A stretch of 5,430 nt of DNA. It comes from Treponema sp. (GTDB taxonomy: Bacteria; Spirochaetota; Spirochaetia; Treponematales; Treponemataceae). A program made the translations under genes and the position numbers. The notes under the pieces are model-generated. The model was not told the origin of the DNA and did not search any database. It worked only from the letters and a program-made list of their open reading frames with translations. Below are positions 1 to 5,430 of this stretch, one piece after another. Position 1 is the first letter of the stretch. Every line of letters starts with the position of its first letter. The stretch is from assembly GCA_017614655.1 (NCBI GenBank), contig JAGABO010000089.1, positions 1 to 5,430 of the forward strand, given 5' to 3'.

Positions 1-1174
1 CTTCTGAAAGCTTTCCCTGAACGAGGGAATAAACTTCCTTCCAGAGGGAAAGGCTTGCAGCAAGGGCCAGAAGGTCCTTTGCATGAGCCCTGTCCATTGC
101 AATGCGCGAAGCAAGGCGTTCAACATCAAGGATGCCGGAAAGTGCATTCCTTACCCTGTGAAAAAGATTTCTGTCTGAATAAAAAAGGTCTACGTGGTCA
201 AGGCGGCTTTCTATTTTTTTCCTGTCCGTAAGCGGGAACATAAGGCGTTCCATGAGCATACGGCTTCCCATCGCAGTTGAACAGAAATCAAGACATTCTA
301 AAACCGTAAACTGCTTTCCCTGGTCACGGAGATTTTCGGTAATTTCAAGATTGCGTCTTGAAGAATCATCTATGATAAGGTAGTCACTGTCTGAATAATA
401 TTTAATTGTTTTTATGTGCGGAGAAACGGTATTTGTAGTTTTGTCGATATAGTCAAGAAGAAAACCTGCTGCCGTAGCTTCGCAGGAAAGCTCTTCCATC
501 GAAAAAGCCTTAAGGCTCTGAGTTCCCAGCTGCTTTAAAAGACGCTTTGTACAGTTTACGGGATTAAAATCCCAGTCCGGATAGTACGAAACGGAAAGGC
601 CTTCAAAAAGAGGAAGAACCTGTAAAAGCACGGGATTATTTTCCAGATTTTTAGAAAGAAGAAGTTCCTTTGCCTTTATGCGCCCAAGTTCTTTAGGAAA
701 GTTTTCTGCAAAAGTCTTTTCGGAAAAAGAAGTTGCCTTAAACTCGCCGGTCGTTACGTCAATATAAGAAAAACCGCATTTTCCGTCCTTTATGCAAAGG
801 CACGAAAGAAAGCTGTTTATGCCGCCGTCAAGATACTCGCTTTCGAGGGCAGTACCCGGAGTAATAATTTCTACAACCTTTCTGTCGGTAAGCCCCTTCC
901 CTTTTGCAATTTCGCCGACCTGTTCTGCAACGGCAATTTTCTTACCGGCACGAAGAAGTCTTGCAATGTAGATTTTTGCAGCATGATACGGAATGCCGCA
1001 CATTTTTTCGGGACCGCGGTGAGTAAGAGTTAAGTTTAAAAGGCGCGAAACCTCCTGCGCATCGTCTCCGAACATTTCATAAAAATCTCCGAGACGGAAA
1101 AAGAGAACTTCGTTTTTGTGTTCTTCCTTTAATTTCCTGTACTGGGCAAAAAGAGGTGTTTCTTCAGCGGCCAT
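1..1174 (-). CDS. mutS: DNA mismatch repair protein MutS, N-terminal half (partial, 3' end outside window)
   Basis: MutS recognises mismatches and small insertion/deletion loops and recruits MutL. Only the first 391 residues are present; the rest of the core, the clamp and the ATPase domain lie beyond the left edge, so catalytic integrity cannot be judged. Domain I (about 1-115) has the mismatch-reading Phe-x-Glu motif as F31-Y32-E33 in RLGDFYEMFGDDA, then GIPYHA (60-65), VAEQVG (82-87) and EIITPGTALE (102-111). The connector domain has YIDVTTGEF (137-145). The core domain begins with IIDDSSRRNLEI (267-278), then TAMGSRMLMERL (300-311) and DVERLASRIAMDRAHAKDLL (340-359). All are standard MutS1 motifs. 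An in-frame TGA immediately precedes the ATG, so 1174 is the most upstream possible start. The gene follows skp by 12 bases and has only a weak GGAAA ribosome site. Linkage to bamA-skp matches T. pallidum TP0328 from memory. Confidence 0.96.
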   Translation of the reverse strand, partial: MAAEETPLFAQYRKLKEEHKNEVLFFRLGDFYEMFGDDAQEVSRLLNLTLTHRGPEKMCGIPYHAAKIYIARLLRAGKKIAVAEQVGEIAKGKGLTDRKVVEIITPGTALESEYLDGGINSFLSCLCIKDGKCGFSYIDVTTGEFKATSFSEKTFAENFPKELGRIKAKELLLSKNLENNPVLLQVLPLFEGLSVSYYPDWDFNPVNCTKRLLKQLGTQSLKAFSMEELSCEATAAGFLLDYIDKTTNTVSPHIKTIKYYSDSDYLIIDDSSRRNLEITENLRDQGKQFTVLECLDFCSTAMGSRMLMERLMFPLTDRKKIESRLDHVDLFYSDRNLFHRVRNALSGILDVERLASRIAMDRAHAKDLLALAASLSLWKEVYSLVQGKLSE

Positions 1175-1179
1175 TCAGA

Positions 1180-1184
1180 TTTCC
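1180..1184 (-). promoter_or_regulatory. Weak ribosome binding site of mutS
   Basis: GGAAA, followed by TCTGA and then the ATG at 1174, is the only purine-rich candidate in the 12-base skp-mutS gap. The match to the anti-Shine-Dalgarno is partial, suggesting modest initiation or dependence on coupling to skp translation (inference). Confidence 0.45.
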
Positions 1185-1186
1185 GT

Positions 1187-1711
1187 TCAGTTTCCGAGCC
1201 TTGAAATAACTTCATCAGTTAAATCAACAGAGGGACTGTACCAGAGAATAGCCTGTGACTGCTGAAGGCTTAAAACCATGCTGTAACCGCCGGATTCAGC
1301 AACACGCTCAAGAGTGTCATAGAGTTTTTTATAGAATTCATCATTATCCTGAAGACTCTTTTCCAGCTTCTTAAGTTCCTGATTTTTTGCGTTTGTATAT
1401 TCCTGAAGATAGTCAGTTTTCTTTTCTATCTGGGCATCTATTTTAACGGCAGCATCATCGTTTCCGTCCTGAATGAACTTAAGTTTTTTATCGTGAAGGG
1501 TCTGTATTTCCTTAACAATCTTGTCAATTTCCTTCTGGAAGGTTGCCTTTTTTGTTTCATATTTTCTTACAGGTGCAGAATCGCGGTAATAAGTCTGATA
1601 AATGCGGGTTGTATCAACTACACCAAACTTTGTAATCTGCTGGGAAAAAGCCCGTGCAGAAGAAAAAGCAAGAACTACTGCTATAACAAAAAAACTCTTT
1701 CTGATTTTCAT
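1187..1711 (-). CDS. skp: Periplasmic chaperone Skp/OmpH family protein
   Basis: Skp is a trimeric periplasmic chaperone that holds unfolded outer-membrane proteins in a cavity formed by helical tentacles and delivers them to the BAM complex. The 174-residue product has a signal peptide (MKIRK, hydrophobic stretch FFVIAVVLAF, probable cleavage after ARA at 19-21 or just after). Then comes the first strand of the trimer body, TKFGVVDTTRIYQTY (27-41), then a long Lys/Glu-rich coiled-coil region (about 46-140) with a likely hairpin tip near FIQDGNDDAA. The return to the body domain is GGYSMVLSL (141-149), ending with AILWYSPSVDLTDEVISRL, the usual OmpH ending. The length matches the family. The start at 1711 is chosen over an ATG at 1753 because it directly precedes the signal peptide and has a good AAGAGG ribosome site; the longer form would overlap bamA by 32 bases and put 14 polar residues before the signal sequence. 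It is 10 bases downstream of bamA, consistent with supplying clients to BamA. Confidence 0.93.
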   Translation of the reverse strand: MKIRKSFFVIAVVLAFSSARAFSQQITKFGVVDTTRIYQTYYRDSAPVRKYETKKATFQKEIDKIVKEIQTLHDKKLKFIQDGNDDAAVKIDAQIEKKTDYLQEYTNAKNQELKKLEKSLQDNDEFYKKLYDTLERVAESGGYSMVLSLQQSQAILWYSPSVDLTDEVISRLGN

Positions 1712-1716
1712 ATTGT

Positions 1717-1723
1717 ACCTCTT
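1717..1723 (-). promoter_or_regulatory. Ribosome binding site of skp, overlapping the bamA stop codon
   Basis: On the minus strand the sequence reads AGATAAGAGGTACAATATG. The AAGAGGT stretch is a good Shine-Dalgarno match placed five bases from the ATG at 1711, and its first two A residues belong to the bamA TAA stop (1722-1724). This decides the skp start and suggests that a ribosome terminating on bamA can reinitiate on skp (translational coupling, inferred). Confidence 0.75.
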
Positions 1724-4181
1724 ATCTGTTTGTAAGGTGGAATGAAAGCACAAAGTGCCAGTTATTATACCACTTCATGGAATTTGGATCCCCGTTCTGA
1801 TTGCAGAAAACAACTTCCCCTTCTTTGATTCTGAATGTGTTGCAGAAAAGAAGACGAAGCGGGAACTGCTGTATTGTAAATCTGATGCTCGGTCCATAAC
1901 TGAAGTACCAGTCATCAGATGATAAGCCGTCACAAAGTTCAGAGAATGAATCCTTGATTGCAATGGCGTCTGCCCAGAGATCAATGGAAAGAATTCCCGG
2001 AACAACAGGGAAACGGAGTTCAGCAATATTACTCCAGAGCACACAGCCGCGGCCTGCATCCATATTATAGATTGTCCATCCCCTTCCGTTAAACATACCG
2101 TCTACGTAAAGCTGGTTCGACTGTTTTATCGAAGTGTCAAAGAAAGGAATCTGAACCGAAAAGCCTGAATAAAGCATAAGAACAGACCTGAAATCGTATG
2201 TTTCAGAAACAGGATAGTCTATGAGGGTAAAGTATTTTTCGAGTTTAGTGTCGCTTCTTAAATAGAATTCTCTTTCGCCCCAGTCATCGGAGAACGGAAT
2301 TACACCGACAGGAAGAAGTCCGTACCACGAAAGTCTTTCGCTTGCAAACCATCCGTTTGATGGATCCCAGTTAATATTTCTTCCGTCTACAGAAAGCTGT
2401 GTCCAGATGTAGTTCTTCGGCTCCCAGTTATTTGCATAACGGCTTACAGAATCATCATAAGGAATCCAGAGTGAATTATCATAAACATTGTCGATGATAC
2501 TTCCGCTTATACCGCCGCTTAAAGTAAAGATTGCAATATCAGGAGTCCATCTGCGGCCTACAGAAGCAGACATGTTAAATTCATGCTGGGTATATTCAAG
2601 ATACTTTGTATCATCATCAAGATCGCCGCTCGGAAGAATCTGAATTCTCGGAGCATAATTTGTTGAATGTGAATAACCGAAACTAAAGTTAAAGCTTACC
2701 GGAAGATCCCAGAGCCAGTTCTGTCCGTAACCAAGAGTAATTGACTGTTCATCCGTAGAAAGTGTCGTTCCGAGGGAAACATTGCGGCCTTCACCAAAAA
2801 GGTTCGAATCAGAGACTTTTGCGTAAAGTGCAACAGGGAAATCATCAGGATCAGAAACCCCGCTGAACTGGAAACCAAAGTCCAGTGTAGTTGTACTCTG
2901 CTCTTCTACAGAGAAAACAATGTCTACAAGTCCGTTTTCACTTCCTGATGTAACTTCCGGAATTATGGAAGAGAAATACTGAAGGTTATAAAGGTTTCTT
3001 AATCCGTTCTGAATCTTTGAACTGGAGAAGATGTCTCCTTCCTTAAGCGGGATCTCACGGAAAATAATTTCGTCCTTTGTTCTTGTGTTTCCTTTTACAA
3101 GAATCTTTTCTACATGGCTTCTCGGATTTTCTACGATTTTAATTGAATAAGAAATAACCTTGTTTTCTGAATCCTTAAAAACCTGAGGAACAAACTGATT
3201 TGAAGTATAGCCGTTTTCGTAGTAGAGGTTCTGTACATTCATGCGGCTTTCCTGAAACTTAGTTTCGTTATAAATGTCGCCTTCCTTCATGCGTACATAA
3301 TGCTGAAGTGTTTCGGTAGAAAATACCATGTTTCCTTCAAAAGTTATTCCACCGAACTTATACTGAGAACCTTCCTGAATTTCAAAAGTAACGGTCAGTT
3401 CATCGATATCTTTTTTTTCGTTTACTACCGAAGTTTTTCTTACGTTAAGCACGCGCGCATCAACATAACCGCGGTTCTGATAATAAGTCTGAATGGTACG
3501 CTTATCGGCTTCGATAAGTGCTTCCTGGAAATAACCGTCATTAAAAAGAAGAGTCTTTTCTTTAAGTGCGATTTTTCCCTTAAGAGTTTTTGAACTTACA
3601 ACAAGGTTTCCGTTGAACTGAATTTTTGTAACGACAGTTCTTCTTCCTTCCGTAATCTGGAAAAATACATTTATTCCTTTAGCACCTTCTTCTGTATATG
3701 AAGAAACTTCTACATCCGTAAAACCTTCGTCGATATAGGCATTTCTGATTGCCCTTTCATCCAGAAGAATTTTATCTTCACTGAAAATATCTTTTTCTTT
3801 TATATTGATGACTGATTTTAAACTGTTTGAAGTTTTTGCCTTATTTCCCAGAAAAATGATTTTTCCGATAACAGGACGTTCCTTTACGGAAAGAATGAGA
3901 TTTACGTTTCTTCCGTTATCTTTAATTTTTGGAAGAATTTCATCAAAATAATTTAAGTCAAACAGACGGTCAAAAAGTTCACTCATGAGTTCATCTGTAA
4001 GAGGCTTTCCCGTAAAACGTGCCGTAATTCCGTCGAGATCACGGTCTTTTATGTTAACAAGATTTTCAAAAGTAATCTTCTTTATATTTTTTCCATAATA
4101 ATCATCGCTTTCCTGAGCCGGAAGTGAAAACACCATAAAGATCAGTGAAAGGAAAACCAAAAGCTTTGCCTTAAGCTTCAT
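1722..4181 (-). CDS. bamA: Outer membrane protein assembly factor BamA (Omp85 family)
   Basis: BamA folds and inserts beta-barrel proteins into the outer membrane. The 819-residue product starts with a signal peptide (KLKAK, a hydrophobic core, likely cleavage after LPA near residue 22). Five POTRA domains follow at about 31-103, 104-180, 181-275, 276-355 and 356-428; each opens with a strand of the type KITFEN, KIIFLGN, KIQFNGN, GITFEGN or KILVKGN, and most carry a YF or GY pair before the last strands. The barrel runs from about 430 to 819, with loop-6 signature GRGW (699-702, usually VRGF/Y, Arg kept), ELRFPV (721-726) and PLRLLF (774-779) near the end. Length is typical of BamA. The start at 4181 is secure: the only in-frame codons between it and the tamB stop are six non-start codons, and GGTGG sits 7 bases upstream. 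Oddities: the C-terminus is FHLTNR rather than an aromatic end, and there are cysteines at 713, 750, 780 and 793. The T. pallidum equivalent, from memory, is TP0326 (Tp92). Confidence 0.96.
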   Translation of the reverse strand: MKLKAKLLVFLSLIFMVFSLPAQESDDYYGKNIKKITFENLVNIKDRDLDGITARFTGKPLTDELMSELFDRLFDLNYFDEILPKIKDNGRNVNLILSVKERPVIGKIIFLGNKAKTSNSLKSVINIKEKDIFSEDKILLDERAIRNAYIDEGFTDVEVSSYTEEGAKGINVFFQITEGRRTVVTKIQFNGNLVVSSKTLKGKIALKEKTLLFNDGYFQEALIEADKRTIQTYYQNRGYVDARVLNVRKTSVVNEKKDIDELTVTFEIQEGSQYKFGGITFEGNMVFSTETLQHYVRMKEGDIYNETKFQESRMNVQNLYYENGYTSNQFVPQVFKDSENKVISYSIKIVENPRSHVEKILVKGNTRTKDEIIFREIPLKEGDIFSSSKIQNGLRNLYNLQYFSSIIPEVTSGSENGLVDIVFSVEEQSTTTLDFGFQFSGVSDPDDFPVALYAKVSDSNLFGEGRNVSLGTTLSTDEQSITLGYGQNWLWDLPVSFNFSFGYSHSTNYAPRIQILPSGDLDDDTKYLEYTQHEFNMSASVGRRWTPDIAIFTLSGGISGSIIDNVYDNSLWIPYDDSVSRYANNWEPKNYIWTQLSVDGRNINWDPSNGWFASERLSWYGLLPVGVIPFSDDWGEREFYLRSDTKLEKYFTLIDYPVSETYDFRSVLMLYSGFSVQIPFFDTSIKQSNQLYVDGMFNGRGWTIYNMDAGRGCVLWSNIAELRFPVVPGILSIDLWADAIAIKDSFSELCDGLSSDDWYFSYGPSIRFTIQQFPLRLLFCNTFRIKEGEVVFCNQNGDPNSMKWYNNWHFVLSFHLTNR
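1764..1772 (-). promoter_or_regulatory. Candidate extended -10 promoter for skp-mutS inside the bamA 3' end
   Basis: The minus strand reads TGGTATAAT, a perfect extended -10 element (TGnTATAAT), about 50 bases before the skp ATG, which would give a leader of about 45 bases. No -35 hexamer resembling TTGACA is seen at 16-18 bases spacing, which is tolerated for extended -10 promoters. The same bases encode Trp-Tyr-Asn of BamA (804-806), so the match could be a coincidence of coding. Confidence 0.35.
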
Positions 4182-4188
4182 AAAAAAA

Positions 4189-4193
4189 CCACC
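4189..4193 (-). promoter_or_regulatory. Ribosome binding site of bamA
   Basis: GGTGG lies in the 18-base gap between the tamB stop and the bamA ATG, separated from the ATG by a run of seven T residues. It is the only Shine-Dalgarno-like sequence in the gap. The spacing of 7 is near the optimum, so a length change in the T run would alter spacing. Confidence 0.65.
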
Positions 4194-4199
4194 GTATAA

Positions 4200-5430
4200 T
4201 TAAAAAGTCAGTCTCCAGGAGAGAGTTATGCTTGTAGACCTTACCCACGACTGCTGCAGTTCTCCCAAATCAGGAGCAAAACTCCACCTTATGTTTGCAA
4301 ACGGAGATTCAAGTTCAAGACCGATTTCCGGCTGGAAAACAAGACCGCCGCCTGAAGTATCAGAAACATTTGAGCGTGTTTCATCATAAGTCCAGTGCAG
4401 GAGGGCATCAACATAAATGCTGTTCCCGAAATACTTACCAATATAAACAGTTGAATTGTCAAATAAGTTACTTATTAAAGAACCTTTTTCGCTTCCCGTG
4501 TTCATATTGAATCCCTGCTTAATTGAATTCTGAAGCAGGGTTGTACGAATTGAAAATATATCAAAATTACACAAATCACGCAATGCATTTTCAAGACGAC
4601 GTAAAAGCGTAACCTGAACTCCATAATCAAATCCCGAAAGCACAAGGGAACCGACGCTGTCTGAATCCGCAGAGGCAATGTTTCCCAAAATTTCCATAAT
4701 TTCGTTCTCTGACTTTGCAGGAACAGAAGAAAGTACGGGGTTAAAATCCTGGGCATTCTGCCTTATTGCAGAAAGAGAAATTGTTACAGGTTCACCGTTT
4801 AAGTCATGCTCTTTTGTTTCGGCCCTTACGGTAAGATTCGGGTTTATACTGTCCTGGGTTTCGTTTAAGATTATGCGGCCCTCTTTAAGGTAGAAATTCC
4901 TGTTAAGATAGGAAACTTCTCCTCCGCGGAGAACGACATCACCTTTTATATTCCACAGTTCACTTGCAGTATCCATATTGAATTCAATCGGAGTATCCGG
5001 AGCAATAAGTCCGCGAACAAGAGGTTCAAGGGCAAAGTGAACCTTAGGACCGATATCAAGCATGAGGGAAATCCTCATATCAAGACTGTTGAGGATATTT
5101 TCATCAGAAGAAGAGGAATCATCTTTTCCACCGATAAGTCCTGTATTTGTAAGAACATTTATTTCTGAATTCCTGAGTCCGATTCTTCCGGAAAGATCAA
5201 GGGCACCGTTATCCCAGAGAAGGTTTGCATTTACACTGGTACGTCCCTTTAGCCTTAAGTGCGGAACTTTTATGTCGATAGGAACATAATTACCTTTATC
5301 CGTATAAATGTTAAATTCAAATGCAGAAATCTTCCAGCGGTCAAGAGAAGCATACGCATTTGCCGTAAGAAGCGCATCCGTAACTTTAAACGGAGTATCC
5401 TGCATTTCGATTTCGTCCTGAGTAAATTCA
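4200..5430 (-). CDS. tamB: TamB-like translocation/assembly module protein, C-terminal part (partial, 5' end outside window)
   Basis: The reading frame stays open to the right edge, so this is the last 409 residues of a larger protein; the first in-frame ATG (base 5405) is internal, because eight further sense codons precede it. TamB proteins are inner-membrane-anchored, periplasm-spanning beta-rich proteins that work with BamA-family barrels (TamA or BamA) and are also implicated in lipid transport to the outer membrane. Numbering from the internal Met, the family's C-terminal DUF490/TamB domain shows in GDVVLRGGEVSYLNRNFYLK (155-174), then a GRIIL strand and INPNLTVRAET (187-197), then NPVLSSVP followed by ENEIMEIL (222-240). 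The remainder is alternating beta-strand-like sequence with GKYFGNSIYVDALLHW (323-338), ending in ITLSWRLTF with a terminal Phe. A Ser/Asp-rich linker lies near residues 95-103. It is first in the visible operon, 18 bases before bamA and in the same frame. The family call is strong; the exact role in spirochaetes is inferred. Confidence 0.9.
   Translation of the reverse strand, partial: EFTQDEIEMQDTPFKVTDALLTANAYASLDRWKISAFEFNIYTDKGNYVPIDIKVPHLRLKGRTSVNANLLWDNGALDLSGRIGLRNSEINVLTNTGLIGGKDDSSSSDENILNSLDMRISLMLDIGPKVHFALEPLVRGLIAPDTPIEFNMDTASELWNIKGDVVLRGGEVSYLNRNFYLKEGRIILNETQDSINPNLTVRAETKEHDLNGEPVTISLSAIRQNAQDFNPVLSSVPAKSENEIMEILGNIASADSDSVGSLVLSGFDYGVQVTLLRRLENALRDLCNFDIFSIRTTLLQNSIKQGFNMNTGSEKGSLISNLFDNSTVYIGKYFGNSIYVDALLHWTYDETRSNVSDTSGGGLVFQPEIGLELESPFANIRWSFAPDLGELQQSWVRSTSITLSWRLTF

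Larger units (their letters stand above)
1..5430 (-). other. Probable operon tamB-bamA-skp-mutS
   Basis: All four genes lie on the minus strand with gaps of 18, 10 and 12 bases, and no hairpin followed by a T run is present in any gap. This supports co-transcription. Three of the four products act in outer-membrane protein biogenesis; mutS appears to be a functionally unrelated passenger. The operon extends beyond both window edges, so its main promoter and terminator are not visible. Confidence 0.8.

Noticed and set aside
214..220. A7 run in mutS (coding AGG AAA AAA ATA) as a mutator switch
   Set aside because: It is short, encodes an ordinary Arg-Lys-Lys-Ile stretch, and runs of this length are expected by chance in AT-rich coding sequence.
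1493..1735. Plus-strand open frame of 80 codons opposite skp
   Set aside because: It is the antisense shadow of the skp coiled coil and signal peptide, with no supporting motif or context.
1712..1753. A longer skp start at the ATG at 1753
   Set aside because: It would add 14 polar residues before a textbook signal peptide and overlap bamA, while the ATG at 1711 has a well-placed AAGAGG site.
3300..3593. Plus-strand open frame of 97 codons inside bamA
   Set aside because: It lies opposite a well-supported BamA POTRA region, and its Phe/Ser/Ile-rich translation looks like the antisense of coding sequence with no recognisable domain.
4195..4200. TATAAT on the plus strand in the tamB-bamA gap, a possible antisense promoter into tamB
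   Set aside because: There is no extended TG and no convincing -35 at the right spacing, and the gap is short and AT-rich, so a chance match is likely.
5062..5289. Plus-strand open frame of 75 codons opposite tamB
   Set aside because: It is antisense to strongly supported TamB sequence, with no ribosome site or domain evidence.

Overview
The window looks like a conserved cell-envelope operon followed by a DNA-repair gene. All of it is read from the minus strand, from high to low coordinates, and nearly every base is coding. In transcription order the genes are: the C-terminal part of a TamB-like translocation/assembly protein (runs off the right edge), BamA (complete, 819 aa), a Skp/OmpH periplasmic chaperone (complete, 174 aa) and the N-terminal half of MutS (runs off the left edge). 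The intergenic gaps are only 18, 10 and 12 bases. I see no RNA gene, mobile element, CRISPR array, terminator hairpin or credible plus-strand gene.

Organism: a diderm bacterium, most likely a spirochaete of the genus Treponema. The order tamB-bamA-skp-mutS is, from memory, that of Treponema pallidum TP0325-TP0328. The moderately AT-rich composition and the divergent BamA sequence fit a non-pallidum (gut, rumen or oral) Treponema. The species assignment is an inference and was not checked by a search.

How the genes fit together: BamA is the outer-membrane core of the beta-barrel assembly machine. Skp holds unfolded outer-membrane proteins in the periplasm on their way to BamA. TamB is a long periplasm-spanning, beta-rich protein linked to BamA-family barrels and to envelope/lipid transport. 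These three form one functional module. MutS (mismatch recognition) is functionally unrelated and appears to be carried on the same transcript. A perfect extended -10 sequence lies inside the 3' end of bamA and could give skp-mutS a promoter of their own.

I do not see a new biological system here. The points worth a second look are at the level of detail: BamA lacks the usual terminal aromatic residue and has GRGW in place of VRGF/Y in the loop-6 signature, it carries four cysteines near its C-terminus, it contains an A8 tract that would truncate the protein if it slipped, and the start signals at the gene junctions are closely packed.
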